This document shows, one piece after another, positions 24,935-32,298 of a DNA stretch of 34,958 nt. The translations under genes and the position numbers were made by a program. The notes under the pieces were generated by a model. That model was not told where the DNA came from and made no database searches. It was given only the letters and a program-made list of their open reading frames with translations. This DNA is from Xenophilus sp. AP218F (lineage in GTDB: Bacteria; Pseudomonadota; Gammaproteobacteria; Burkholderiales; Chromobacteriaceae). The DNA lies in NCBI GenBank assembly GCA_002213445.1, contig NJIE01000007.1, positions 1 to 34,958 on the forward strand. The letters run 5' to 3'. Each line of letters begins with the position of its first letter. Position 1 is the stretch's first letter.

Positions 24935-25432
24935 TCAGTATTCTTCCGCCAGCATGAGCGTCAGAACGCGGGTGGTTTTTTCCGGATTCCATGGTTCCTC
25001 GCTGGCATAGTGGCAATCCTTATCGTAATAGTCGATTTTCCAGAATGCTTTTTGCCCGCCGATTTCCACGCAGCCAAACGAGCGGTCAAGGTATGGATCG
25101 TCGCCCGGTTCGAACGCTTCGAAAGCGGTGATGCGTTGCAAGAACTCGTCGCGGTTTGGCAACGCCCGGAAGCCTTCAGTCATGACTACGTGGCCGCCGA
25201 TGAAGTGCCGCCGTAACGTGTCATTCCTGCGCGCGCACAACAGGTTTTGCAGAATTGTTCCTCGGCTCCAGACTTCCCCGTTCACGCGCACGGAGAATTG
25301 ATTGAACTCCGACGCGGGCAATGATGCCAGCATTTGCGTCAGCCAATTCATCGCGGCGATGGGGGCAACATCCGGGCAAGGTTGGCCGTCAAGAGTGGTG
25401 ATGGAGTGGCGGGCTTGGGTCGTGGTGCTCAT
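24935..25432 (-). CDS. DUF3768 family protein
   Basis: The 165-residue protein carries the DUF3768 signature. It includes NDTLRRHFIGGHVVMTEGFRAL (about 68-89), a middle DDPYLDRSFGCVEIGG and the C-terminal WKIDYYDKDCHYASEEPWNPEKTTRVLTLMLAEEY block that ends the family. The N-terminal 60 residues are extra. The biochemical role is unknown; the family is common on plasmids and integrative elements near transfer genes. I chose the Met at 25432 (AGGAAC 9 bases upstream). It follows the LPD29 gene by about 50 bases, with a perfect hairpin in between, in the same transcription unit downstream of element copy 2. Confidence 0.85.
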   Translation of the reverse strand: MSTTTQARHSITTLDGQPCPDVAPIAAMNWLTQMLASLPASEFNQFSVRVNGEVWSRGTILQNLLCARRNDTLRRHFIGGHVVMTEGFRALPNRDEFLQRITAFEAFEPGDDPYLDRSFGCVEIGGQKAFWKIDYYDKDCHYASEEPWNPEKTTRVLTLMLAEEY

Positions 25433-25451
25433 TTGATGGGTTCCTGCAAGT

Positions 25452-25470
25452 GGCTCCCCACTGGGGAGCC
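25452..25470. other. Perfect intergenic hairpin
   Basis: GGCTCCCC-ACT-GGGGAGCC lies in the 49-bp gap between the LPD29 and DUF3768 genes. The loop length matches the hairpins at 23702 and 27231, but the stem sequence is different. Confidence 0.75.
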
Positions 25471-25481
25471 GGGTATTGGGA

Positions 25482-26345
25482 TTAGTCGCAGAGGGCTTCC
25501 AACGCTTCACGAATCAACTGCTCATAGCTTTGGCCCCAGCCGTTCGGGTAGCGGTAGCGCAGCTCGCCGCGCCGGTAGGCTTCCGCTTGAGGTTTATCGG
25601 CGCGGTCGATGTCGGCCAGCAGGCCGGCAAACAGCTGTTCGATGGCGGTTTCGATCATGGCCAGCGAGATCGAACGATGCGCGAAGATGTAGCGGGCTTC
25701 TCCGAACACCTGATTAAACGGGGTGGCTTGGTATTCGAAGTAATCTTCCATGCTGTTGAAGCTGCCGGCCTTGTGGCGGGAAAGGAACGGCTTAACAGCA
25801 TCCTCGCTTGGGCCATCTTCCCAAGACACATTGACCGTGCCGTAATCAGCTTTGCGCACGCTGAATTTGACCTTGGGCCATTCTTTTTTCAGCGTCTTGC
25901 GAATGTTCGCGGCGACCAGCTTGCCGCAACTCTCCCGGTCGCCTTGGGTGAGATGGGCGAATTCCGGCGCGGTTTTCAGGCGGGCCACTTCCGCAGCAAA
26001 TGCGGTTTTGGCTTCGGATTTCTTGGCTTCGGCTTCCGCCTTCACCGTCGCCGCCAATGCCAGCCGCTGCGCGATCTGCTCCGGGGTTTCCGGGGCTTCG
26101 TCCACAATACGCCATTGCACACCGCGCAAGATGCACTCCGGCAATTGCTGCGTCACTGCGCCGCCGTCGAAAACGATGTCGAATTTCGCCCCGCCCCCGG
26201 TATGGATTACACCGCCATGGATACGAACCGATTCCGGCGATTGCTCGCCGTCGATGGCGTAAACGGTGCCATAGCCGCGCCCGTACAAATTGGTGTGAAC
26301 GCGAGTGCCGATGGTGATGGTTTGGGAGCTTGTCGCAGTCGCCAT
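25482..26345 (-). CDS. LPD29-type large polyvalent protein-associated domain protein
   Basis: The 287-residue cytoplasmic protein has an N-terminal beta-rich domain (residues 8-75, GTRVHTNLYGRGYGTVYAI onward) and a charged Ala/Lys/Glu helix (about 85-125). An LPD29-type domain follows: KLVAANIRKTLKKEWPKVKFSVRK, then VNVSWEDGP (about 160-177). LPD domains occur in proteins delivered or expressed with conjugative elements and phages; their biochemical function is not known to me. The start has AAGGAA 8-9 bases upstream and lies 24 bases left of element copy 2, which would drive it together with the DUF3768 gene. Confidence 0.8.
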   Translation of the reverse strand: MATATSSQTITIGTRVHTNLYGRGYGTVYAIDGEQSPESVRIHGGVIHTGGGAKFDIVFDGGAVTQQLPECILRGVQWRIVDEAPETPEQIAQRLALAATVKAEAEAKKSEAKTAFAAEVARLKTAPEFAHLTQGDRESCGKLVAANIRKTLKKEWPKVKFSVRKADYGTVNVSWEDGPSEDAVKPFLSRHKAGSFNSMEDYFEYQATPFNQVFGEARYIFAHRSISLAMIETAIEQLFAGLLADIDRADKPQAEAYRRGELRYRYPNGWGQSYEQLIREALEALCD

Positions 26346-26368
26346 GATTATTTCCTTGCTACTGGTTT

Positions 26369-26855
26369 CCCCCCCTCTCCTAAGGAGAGTGGAGCCTGCC
26401 GGGTTCAAAAAAGCATCCGCGAAGCGGATTCAACAAGCGGCCGGGTTTTGGCCGGGGGAGGATTCTGTCCTCTCTCCCGCGGAGTTGCGTATGCCTGTGC
26501 CGTGAGTGCGAAAGAGCACGGCCGGGAACGGGTTCAAGTCGGCCGCAGGCCCCCGCTCGCCGGGTTGACTTGCACCCGTTCCTGGTTGTGCTGCACTCAC
26601 GTATAGGCACAGGTATGCGCAATCCCGTGACCGAGGGAGAGAGGACCTCCCCCGGGCAGGATCCGGCTAGGCGAAGCCCCGCTTGTGGCTGCTTTTGAAC
26701 CTGGCGGGCGCAGCTCGGCTGGAGAACATCGGGCGCCGGCAGGCGCGGCCGCAGCCCCTCACGGGGCCGAGGGGGTGGGGTTTGAAGACCGGAACAGCGC
26801 ACGGTGGCGGCGGTTCCTGACGGTGTCCCCTACCGCCAGGAACTGGCGGTGATCG
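26369..26855. repeat. Leading-region element, copy 2 (giant covarying hairpin)
   Basis: Second ~485-bp copy, in direct orientation. The apical arm GAACGGGTTCAAGTC (26526-26540) pairs with GACTTGCACCCGTTC (26567-26581) with one mismatch. Compared with copies 1 and 3, the bases at arm positions 3 and 5 differ and so do their partners, so pairing is kept. TTGACT lies at 26565-26570. The copy sits directly upstream of the LPD29-DUF3768 gene pair. Its right part overlaps the 3' end of the gene at 26667-27209. Confidence 0.85.
26407..26429 (-). terminator. Terminator/attenuator-like hairpin in element copy 2
   Basis: On the minus strand, ATCCGC-TTC-GCGGAT then GCTTTTTTG, as in copy 1. It is 60-80 bases upstream of the LPD29 start. 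Confidence 0.6.
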
Positions 26856-27209
26856 TGAGCCAATTTGGTGTTCAGCGACAGCACAAACTGAGTCACTTGG
26901 ATGAACTTGTCCGATTCGTTTCAGGCAACGCCTGCATGTCACTGCCGTGGCTATCGTGGAACACCTGGCGTCGTCGCGCCGCCGGCCGCAAAGCGTTTTG
27001 AGGTGCTTACCGATAGCCAGATGCACGGCTCCGGGGGTGGTTCGCCTGCCGGCAGCCAAGCCCGCTTGGTAGGCTCCGAGCAGTGCGGCCTGGATCGACC
27101 ACACCGGCAGGTCATGAAAATCGAGACAATCGCGGCTTCGCCGTTCCAGCGTGTCGATCAACAGGTGTTTGCGGGCGATTTCATGGAAAAGGCGATCAAG
27201 TTCAATCAT
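26667..27209 (-). CDS. DUF6900-like protein with Cys-rich middle, tail read from the repeat
   Basis: The 180-residue protein has an N-terminal part (EIARKHLLIDTLERR.RDCLDFHDLPVWSIQAALLGAYQAGLAAG, within residues 10-55) that looks like the DUF6900 family of small phage/plasmid proteins. A middle with C-GRRR...C..IATAVTCRRC could bind zinc. The last 55-60 residues (Pro/Arg-rich) are translated from the right part of element copy 2 and are probably not a folded domain. Either the gene originally ended earlier, or its stop was lost when the element inserted. AGGAG lies 10 bases before the start. It should be co-transcribed with the upstream genes from 27265. Confidence 0.6.
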   Translation of the reverse strand: MIELDRLFHEIARKHLLIDTLERRSRDCLDFHDLPVWSIQAALLGAYQAGLAAGRRTTPGAVHLAIGKHLKTLCGRRRDDARCSTIATAVTCRRCLKRIGQVHPSDSVCAVAEHQIGSRSPPVPGGRGHRQEPPPPCAVPVFKPHPLGPVRGCGRACRRPMFSSRAAPARFKSSHKRGFA

Positions 27210-27230
27210 GGTGGTCAGCTCCTGGACGCT

Positions 27231-27255
27231 ATACTGGCGGCAGCGCCGCCAGTAT
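27231..27255. other. Perfect intergenic hairpin
   Basis: ATACTGGCGGC-AGC-GCCGCCAGTAT, an 11-bp stem with a 3-base loop, fills the 55-bp gap between two genes. Confidence 0.8.
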
Positions 27256-27264
27256 CAGAGAACA

Positions 27265-27759
27265 TCATGCGGTCTGATTGCCGATGAGTCCGTAGTAGTC
27301 GGATTCTTGCAATTGTTCCGCTACCCAGTCCCAATACCCCTCAATCGTGTGGCCTTCCGTTACCCAAGTCCGCCATTGGGATACTGGTAAGCAGGGATGG
27401 CCGGCCTCGGTATGGCCATACTTTTCGGCAAGCTGGCAAGGCAGCAGCTGCTGGTCTTTAGCCGCCTCCACCTCGCTGTACGGCAGATAGGTCGGCAGCT
27501 CGTCCACAATGTAGCCATCTTCCTCGAACAGCACCCATGTGATTGGCGATAAGCGAATTTCCAGCCAGGCGCGCAGCGCGCGCAGCTCCGGGAATCCCCT
27601 GCCGGCATCCTCGTTCTCCAAATTGACAAAGAAGCCTCGCGAGGTTTGCGCCGATTGCAGCGGTTCGTCGCGGTCGCCGGCAGTCGCCTCCAGATAATGG
27701 CGAGTCATGATGGCCAGGTGGGACAGCGACAGCACTGGAAAGGTATAGGTCGTATGCAT
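27265..27759 (-). CDS. Leading-region protein of unknown function (possibly DUF5983-like)
   Basis: The 164-residue acidic soluble protein begins MHTTYTFPVLSLSHLAIMTR, followed by GFFVNLENE and WVLFEEDGYIVDELPTY, with a Trp-rich C-terminus. The N-terminal segment (SLSHL...T..YLE...GFFV) recalls DUF5983, found on plasmids near antirestriction genes; I am not certain. Its AAGGAGG SD overlaps the TAA stop of the methyltransferase gene upstream, so translation is coupled. A role in overcoming recipient defences would suit the position but is inference. Confidence 0.65.
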   Translation of the reverse strand: MHTTYTFPVLSLSHLAIMTRHYLEATAGDRDEPLQSAQTSRGFFVNLENEDAGRGFPELRALRAWLEIRLSPITWVLFEEDGYIVDELPTYLPYSEVEAAKDQQLLPCQLAEKYGHTEAGHPCLPVSQWRTWVTEGHTIEGYWDWVAEQLQESDYYGLIGNQTA

Positions 27760-27772
27760 GGTCTTGTCCTCC

Positions 27773-28417
27773 TTACGCGGCCAGTGCTTGGCGACCCGCT
27801 GCTAGCCGGCGCACGCCAGCGGCGTGGTATTCCGGAAGCAGCTCGATCCCGATGTAGCGTCGCCCGGTTTCGGCCGCCGCGACGCAGGTCGATCCGGACC
27901 CAGCGAACGGGTCCAGCACGATGTCGCCTGGGCGGGTGAACGACTCGATCAAGGGCCGCAGGCACGCGACCGGTTTTTCGGTCGGGTGGTGACGATTGCC
28001 GGTGTACTGCCACGGCATCACGTCGCGCAGTGGCTCGGCCGGTTCAGCCGGTCGGCCCTTGGCCAGCAGGTAGGCCGACTCGTGGGCGTAGCCAAAAAAT
28101 CCGGATTTGCTCGAATAGGACTTGGCGAAAACGATGTGGCCGACCACGCGGAAACCGGCCGCCTTCCACGCCGCGAAAAACGTGTCCACCTTGGTCCATC
28201 CGTAGAACGACAACATGAAGGCATTCGGCTTGAGGACGCGGTACATCTCCGCGACGGCTGGCGCGAGCCAGTCGTCGCGCACGTCGTTGGCGATGGAGCG
28301 GCCGGCGCGGTCGCGGAAATTGACCAGATACGGCGGGTCGGTCAGGATGAAATCCACCGCGCCAGCGGGGTAGGTCGGCAGAATGGATAGGCAGTCGCCC
28401 AGGACGAAACGGCTCAT
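27773..28417 (-). CDS. DNA methyltransferase, beta class (orphan)
   Basis: The 214-residue enzyme has the order of beta-class DNA methyltransferases. The catalytic DPPYLVNF is near residue 27, a variable middle follows, then HPTEKPVACLRPLIESFTRPGDIVLDPFAGSGST, where DPFAGSGST (about 175-183) is the AdoMet site. It methylates adenine N6 or cytosine N4. DNA methylases of this class are also found in F- and I-type plasmid leading regions, where they may protect incoming DNA. The start is chosen at MSRFVLG because GGAGACC lies just upstream; six more codons to 28435 are possible. No cognate endonuclease is visible. Confidence 0.9.
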   Translation of the reverse strand: MSRFVLGDCLSILPTYPAGAVDFILTDPPYLVNFRDRAGRSIANDVRDDWLAPAVAEMYRVLKPNAFMLSFYGWTKVDTFFAAWKAAGFRVVGHIVFAKSYSSKSGFFGYAHESAYLLAKGRPAEPAEPLRDVMPWQYTGNRHHPTEKPVACLRPLIESFTRPGDIVLDPFAGSGSTCVAAAETGRRYIGIELLPEYHAAGVRRLAAGRQALAA

Positions 28418-28600
28418 GGAGGTCTCCGAAGTCATCGGATAGCGCGACGTTGCCGATGCGGCCGTACCGCACTACCCGATGCCTCGATGGCGCGCGGGGC
28501 TGCCGGTCAAGGCGACGTGGAATACCGAGGTCGCTTGCGGCCGAGGCTATGCCGCGAAAGCGCCTTGAAAGCGCGCCGGCCGGGCATACTCCTTGGCCCG

Positions 28601-28875
28601 GCCGGCCGCTGGCCGGCTGAAGCACCGCGAAGCCACGATGGCTTCGGGTAGTGCCCTAAACAGCGCCCGCAGCAGCGGGCCTCCAGCTTCTTGGGAGAGT
28701 CAGGTGTGCGGCGCAGCCGCACATCACCAGGGCCGGCAGCGCCGGCGGCCGATTCCGGGCAGGGGGCAGCGGGGTGGCCGCCGGAGGCGGCCGGCCCGCT
28801 GCGGGTGTGGGGCCGCGAAGCGGGGCTGCCCGGAAAACGACGTCCACCAGGTGGACGTCGCCGCCGTTTCGGCGG
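28601..28875. other. Array of eight or more perfect small hairpins
   Basis: The gene-free interval 28418-28895 holds back-to-back perfect stems with 1-5 base loops at 28601-28617, 28629-28645, 28665-28680, 28706-28722, 28732-28746, 28776-28792, 28838-28860 (CGACGTCCACC-A-GGTGGACGTCG) and 28861-28875. The stems differ in sequence, so this is not a simple repeat. It may be a structured single-strand site, a processing region of the leading transcript or a protein-binding platform. Confidence 0.75.
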
Positions 28876-28895
28876 TTACGCGCCGGGCGTTGTGA

Positions 28896-29063
28896 TCAGC
28901 TGGCGATCTCCCAGGTACGGCTGACCACACCGACAAACGATGACGGTCCGGGGAAGTCCTCCATCGCCTCTCTCACCCACTTCTCCAGCGCCTCGCCACT
29001 CAGACCCTTCGGGGCGTCCAGCTCATATTCTTCCTCATTGATTTCGGTGACGCGGATCTTCAT
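28896..29063 (-). CDS. 55-residue acidic protein of unknown function
   Basis: The small gene encodes an acidic protein starting MKIRVTEINEEEYELDAP, with a helix (ALEKWVREAMEDF) and a C-terminal strand. It has the layout of a small alpha/beta domain. The ATG overlaps the stop of the upstream 17-residue gene (ATGA), and GGAGGG lies inside that gene. The acidic composition could suit a DNA mimic, but that is speculation. Confidence 0.7.
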   Translation of the reverse strand: MKIRVTEINEEEYELDAPKGLSGEALEKWVREAMEDFPGPSSFVGVVSRTWEIAS

Positions 29064-29113
29064 GCTTCGATGCCCTCCACGTTGCTCAACAGCAGCTCTA
29101 AAGTGTTGTTCAT
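29060..29113 (-). CDS. 17-residue leader peptide gene
   Basis: A 17-codon frame (MNNTLELLLSNVEGIEA) starts behind a strong SD (GAGGAG, 4-5 base spacing) and ends in a four-base ATGA overlap with the next gene. This suggests that its translation feeds ribosomes into the downstream frame. It is too short to judge by homology. Confidence 0.55.
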   Translation of the reverse strand: MNNTLELLLSNVEGIEA

Positions 29114-29133
29114 GGGGTTCTCCTCGAGGATGA

Positions 29134-29153
29134 CGCGGGGCGCATGCCCCGCG
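29134..29153. other. Perfect intergenic hairpin
   Basis: CGCGGGGC-GCAT-GCCCCGCG lies in the 52-bp gap between the 245-residue protein gene and the 17-residue leader gene. Confidence 0.75.
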
Positions 29154-29165
29154 ACGGTTTTACAA

Positions 29166-29903
29166 TCACGCGGCGACGGCCTGCGAAAGGAATGGCAACA
29201 GAGCCTGCAGCTCCGCCTCGAGCAGCTGGCCGAGCTTCGGCTGCTGAGCGATGGCGGGCAGGTAATACTGCTGCAGCTGCTGGTACAGCAGCGGCTCAAC
29301 GTTGGCGGGACAGAGCGGCTCGGCGTTGTTGCCCCGGTGCTGCAGGAGGAGCTTGGCCAGCTGCGCCCCCAGCTGTTCGGAAACTTCATAATCGAAGATG
29401 CCGGGTACTCTGCCGCCGTGGTCATCAACGGTCGCGTTGACCTTGAGGCCAACGGCGCGCACACGTTCCGCCACGATGGCCAGTTCATAGCCCAGCTCAT
29501 AATGGCCTTGCCCCCACCGGTCGAGCAGCTGCTCGAAGTGATCCCCGGCTGCAGCGCGCAAACCCTCGTAAAGGAAAATCGCGGTGGTAGTCAGGCGGCG
29601 GAGCGCATGCGGGTTCGTCGCCGCCTCGTCGGGGGATTTGGCGCGCTCATCATCCTTGCGCGGGCGGTACACGCCGTCGCGATGCAGCTGCAGCCAGATC
29701 GAGCGGTCGAGATCCGCCTCGCCGCTGGGAAGTAGCGGATCGACCAGCACCTCGTCAAGCACCTCCTCGGCGTCGGCCTCTTCGACGACCTCCAGATGTG
29801 GCCAGCGCGTGTCAGCCAGCTGTGCGGCGGCTTGAGCGCTTTCGGCCTCGATCAGAAATTTGCGGCGAACAACATGGTATTGGTGTACAGCGAATTTAGG
29901 CAT
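29166..29903 (-). CDS. Leading-region protein of unknown function
   Basis: Not recognised. The 245-residue soluble acidic protein has an N-terminal MPKFAVHQYHVVRRKFLIEAES.AQAAQLAD, the form of a small ferredoxin-like domain that is frequent in plasmid proteins. An acidic linker (EEADAEEVLDEVLVD) follows, then a long helical C-terminal part rich in Leu, Gln and Ala with LLYQQLQQYYLPAIAQQ. The ATG at 29903 is preferred; a TTG 30 bases upstream is in frame. It lies directly downstream of the large ParB-like gene, suggesting joint function or at least joint expression. Confidence 0.7.
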   Translation of the reverse strand: MPKFAVHQYHVVRRKFLIEAESAQAAAQLADTRWPHLEVVEEADAEEVLDEVLVDPLLPSGEADLDRSIWLQLHRDGVYRPRKDDERAKSPDEAATNPHALRRLTTTAIFLYEGLRAAAGDHFEQLLDRWGQGHYELGYELAIVAERVRAVGLKVNATVDDHGGRVPGIFDYEVSEQLGAQLAKLLLQHRGNNAEPLCPANVEPLLYQQLQQYYLPAIAQQPKLGQLLEAELQALLPFLSQAVAA

Positions 29904-29959
29904 GGCTAGGTTCTCATCTATGAGGGAAGGCAAGGGCTGCGCCCCTGCCCTGATGGGTA

Positions 29960-31915
29960 TCAGATCGCGCCGCCCAGCACCTTGGGCAACCAGCCTTTGC
30001 CTGCCAGCAAGGCTTCGGTACGGCCAGCCGCCTCGGCCTTCTTCATCGGCGTCAGCTGCAGCGCCGCTTCGTTCGACACTTCATGAGCGACGATTTGCTG
30101 CAAGCGTAGTTTGTTGACGTGCATCAGGTAGTTGTCGACGGTCGGCTGCCAATACTGGGTCATGTCCAGCGATACCGCTTTGGCCAGCTGGTCGAGCTGG
30201 GTCACACGCTCGCGCCCGATCACGCCATCGATGTTGACCGCCACGCAGAAGGCCAGCAGCCCCAGCACCTCCTCCTGCGGCCATGCCAGAATCCACTCCA
30301 GATCGTCCTCGAAACCTTCCGGCAGTTTGCTCCGCCACAGTTCCTCGGCTGCAGTGCGCGTTGCCCATGCAGGGGACTGCTCAATGGTTTCGTCTTTGCG
30401 CGGCAAGTCGGCCAACTCGCGGGAGCGGTCCACCTTCAGCACGCTGGGGCTGTAGTAGCGCGAGCAGAACACGATGGCGGCCATACGATGCGCCATCATC
30501 GCCAGCGCCACGTGTGGCTGCTGCATCAGCTCGGCCTGCACGGCGGCGGTCCTGTGCGCCGTCATCTTGGTGACCAGCTTTTCGGAGTGAATCGCCTTGG
30601 CTGCTTGCGGCTGGCCGCTGGCGGCGGCCTGCGCCTTTTGCTCGGCCCGCTGCCTCGCCTTCAGCTCCTCTTGCGTCTTCAAGCCTTCCAGCACCACCAG
30701 CTGGCCAGCGCCATCGATGTAGATCACCGCGCCGCAGTTGGCTTTGTCGACGGGCAGGCGCATCCCTTCGCGAATCGCTTCAATCTGCGCCGCCAGCTCG
30801 TCGCGCTTGGCCTCTGCCTCCTGATAGGCATCAGATAGCTCGTTCTCATCCTCATCGTCGGCCATGTCTTCCAGCGCGAGTTCCAGCTCCTCCAGCTGCT
30901 GGTTCAGGGTGTCCAGCTGCAGCAACTCGGCTTCGCTGGCCTCGCGCAGTTCGGACGGCGCGCGTCCGTATTTTTCGCGTTCGGAATAGCTATAGTCGCC
31001 GGCGATCACGTTCACCCAGCTCCAGCCCTGCGCGGTCACCTCGTCCGCTTTCTCCTGCAGGCGCTCGGCCACGAGACTGTGCAGCAGCTCCGGGTTTGTG
31101 ATGTAGCCGGAATTGTTGCTGCTGAAGATGTCCTCTCGGACAAAGCCACCCGCCGCCTCGTATGCGTCGAGGCCGACCAACTTCACCAGCGGATTGGAGG
31201 CCGGAATTTCCGCCTTGGTGATGGCCTGCCGCAGGTTGTTGGGGTTGCGCTGCCAGTCCACCCGCGCCGCGTCCCAAACCTGCTCCTGCAGCTCGTGAGT
31301 GTCGGCCAGCGTCAGCGCCGCCAGTTGCTCCAGCGAGATTCTGTCTTCCGCCAGCAGCGCCAGTAGGCGCGGGGATGCATTGGCCAGCTTCAGCATCCGG
31401 CTGACTTGCGCCACCGGTACGCCGTACACGCTGGCGATGAACTCCTTGCTGCGCCCCTCTGCCACCAGATCCCGGTAAGCCGGGATTTGCTCATACGGCT
31501 GCATGCTCTGCCGCTGGTTGTTCTCGGCCAGCGAGATCATGCGGGCAACCGACTGGCTGACGATTTTGACCGCGACCGGAAAATCGGCCGGAATCCGGCC
31601 CGCGTTGACCAGATGTTCGAAGCCGCAGCGTCGGCGGCGGCCAGCGGCCACGCCGTAGCGTTTCGACTTGTCCTTGCCCGGTAGCTCGTACACAACCAGA
31701 TTTTGCAGCTGGCCAAGGGCGTAGAGATTCTCGGCCAGCTCCGGGATGCCGCGCAGCGGGCTGCGGAAGCGGACATTATCCTCAACGTCTTCCAGCTGGT
31801 TGAACGGCACCGTGGTGCTGACGACCTTGTCCAGCAGCGCGGCCAGCATCGCTTTGTTCTCGGCGGTGATTTCCGGGGTGGCCTCTACGGCGGTTTCGTG
31901 TGTAACGGTGGTCAT
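29960..31915 (-). CDS. Large ParB-like protein of the leading region
   Basis: The 651-residue protein has a ParB/Spo0J N-terminal domain at about 35-145: VPFNQLEDVEDNVR, LAENLYALGQLQNLVVYE, then YGVAAGRRRRCGFEHL, where the Arg-rich box is the CTP-binding signature of ParB. A helix-turn-helix follows (FIASVYGVPVAQVSRMLKLA, about 165-185). The long C-terminal part has an acidic coiled coil (about 345-410) and further helical domains. Its size and position match the YubM-type ParB-like proteins of F- and I-type plasmid leading regions rather than partition ParB, and no parA is adjacent. SD TAGGAG precedes the start. Its function during establishment is unknown; nuclease activity has been proposed for relatives. 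Confidence 0.88.
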   Translation of the reverse strand: MTTVTHETAVEATPEITAENKAMLAALLDKVVSTTVPFNQLEDVEDNVRFRSPLRGIPELAENLYALGQLQNLVVYELPGKDKSKRYGVAAGRRRRCGFEHLVNAGRIPADFPVAVKIVSQSVARMISLAENNQRQSMQPYEQIPAYRDLVAEGRSKEFIASVYGVPVAQVSRMLKLANASPRLLALLAEDRISLEQLAALTLADTHELQEQVWDAARVDWQRNPNNLRQAITKAEIPASNPLVKLVGLDAYEAAGGFVREDIFSSNNSGYITNPELLHSLVAERLQEKADEVTAQGWSWVNVIAGDYSYSEREKYGRAPSELREASEAELLQLDTLNQQLEELELALEDMADDEDENELSDAYQEAEAKRDELAAQIEAIREGMRLPVDKANCGAVIYIDGAGQLVVLEGLKTQEELKARQRAEQKAQAAASGQPQAAKAIHSEKLVTKMTAHRTAAVQAELMQQPHVALAMMAHRMAAIVFCSRYYSPSVLKVDRSRELADLPRKDETIEQSPAWATRTAAEELWRSKLPEGFEDDLEWILAWPQEEVLGLLAFCVAVNIDGVIGRERVTQLDQLAKAVSLDMTQYWQPTVDNYLMHVNKLRLQQIVAHEVSNEAALQLTPMKKAEAAGRTEALLAGKGWLPKVLGGAI

Positions 31916-31952
31916 GAGTGTGGCGCTCCTACAGTAATGGCAGTTCGGTACC

Positions 31953-31974
31953 CCCGGCGCGGTCTTGCGCCGGG
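31953..31974. other. Perfect intergenic hairpin
   Basis: CCCGGCGC-GGTCTT-GCGCCGGG lies in the 66-bp gap before the ParB-like gene (minus direction). It has the same style as the other gap hairpins. Confidence 0.7.
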
Positions 31975-31981
31975 TCGGCAA

Positions 31982-32284
31982 TCAAGCGTGTTGATGGATC
32001 AGATCGATCTCGACAAAGAAGCAAAGCCGATTCGGCTTGTCCGGATCGAAACCGAAGTGGGCCTGCAGCTGTTCATTGATCAGGCGGGTGTCGCCTGTGA
32101 TGACCGGGCGGGTCGGGATGTTGAACCAGTTCAGCAGGTCAACCATGGAAAAACCGTCGCTCAGCGTGTCCAACGCCGGGCGCGAGATGTAGAACTCGCC
32201 GGATAGGCAATAGCGATTCAGTTCGGACTCAGCGACTTGAACCCAGCCGTTGGGCTGGCTCAGATGACGGGGAATGTTGTTCAT
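31982..32284 (-). CDS. 100-residue protein of unknown function
   Basis: Not recognised. The soluble protein starts MNNIPRHLSQPNGWVQVAESELNRYCLSGEFYISRPALDTL and ends in a beta-like CFFVEIDLIHQHA. It is encoded between leader copy B and the ParB-like gene, the second gene downstream of element copy 3. A GAGG SD lies about 11 bases before the ATG. Its place parallels that of the 72-residue protein after leader copy A, but the two sequences do not look alike. Confidence 0.7.
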   Translation of the reverse strand: MNNIPRHLSQPNGWVQVAESELNRYCLSGEFYISRPALDTLSDGFSMVDLLNWFNIPTRPVITGDTRLINEQLQAHFGFDPDKPNRLCFFVEIDLIHQHA

Positions 32285-32298
32285 GATGACTGCCTCAT

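Noticed and set aside
29960-31915. Classical ParAB partition locus
   Set aside because: The ParB-like protein is about twice the usual size, has no adjacent parA, and sits among leading-region genes; the ParA-like gene at 21448 belongs to the traKLM-type operon.
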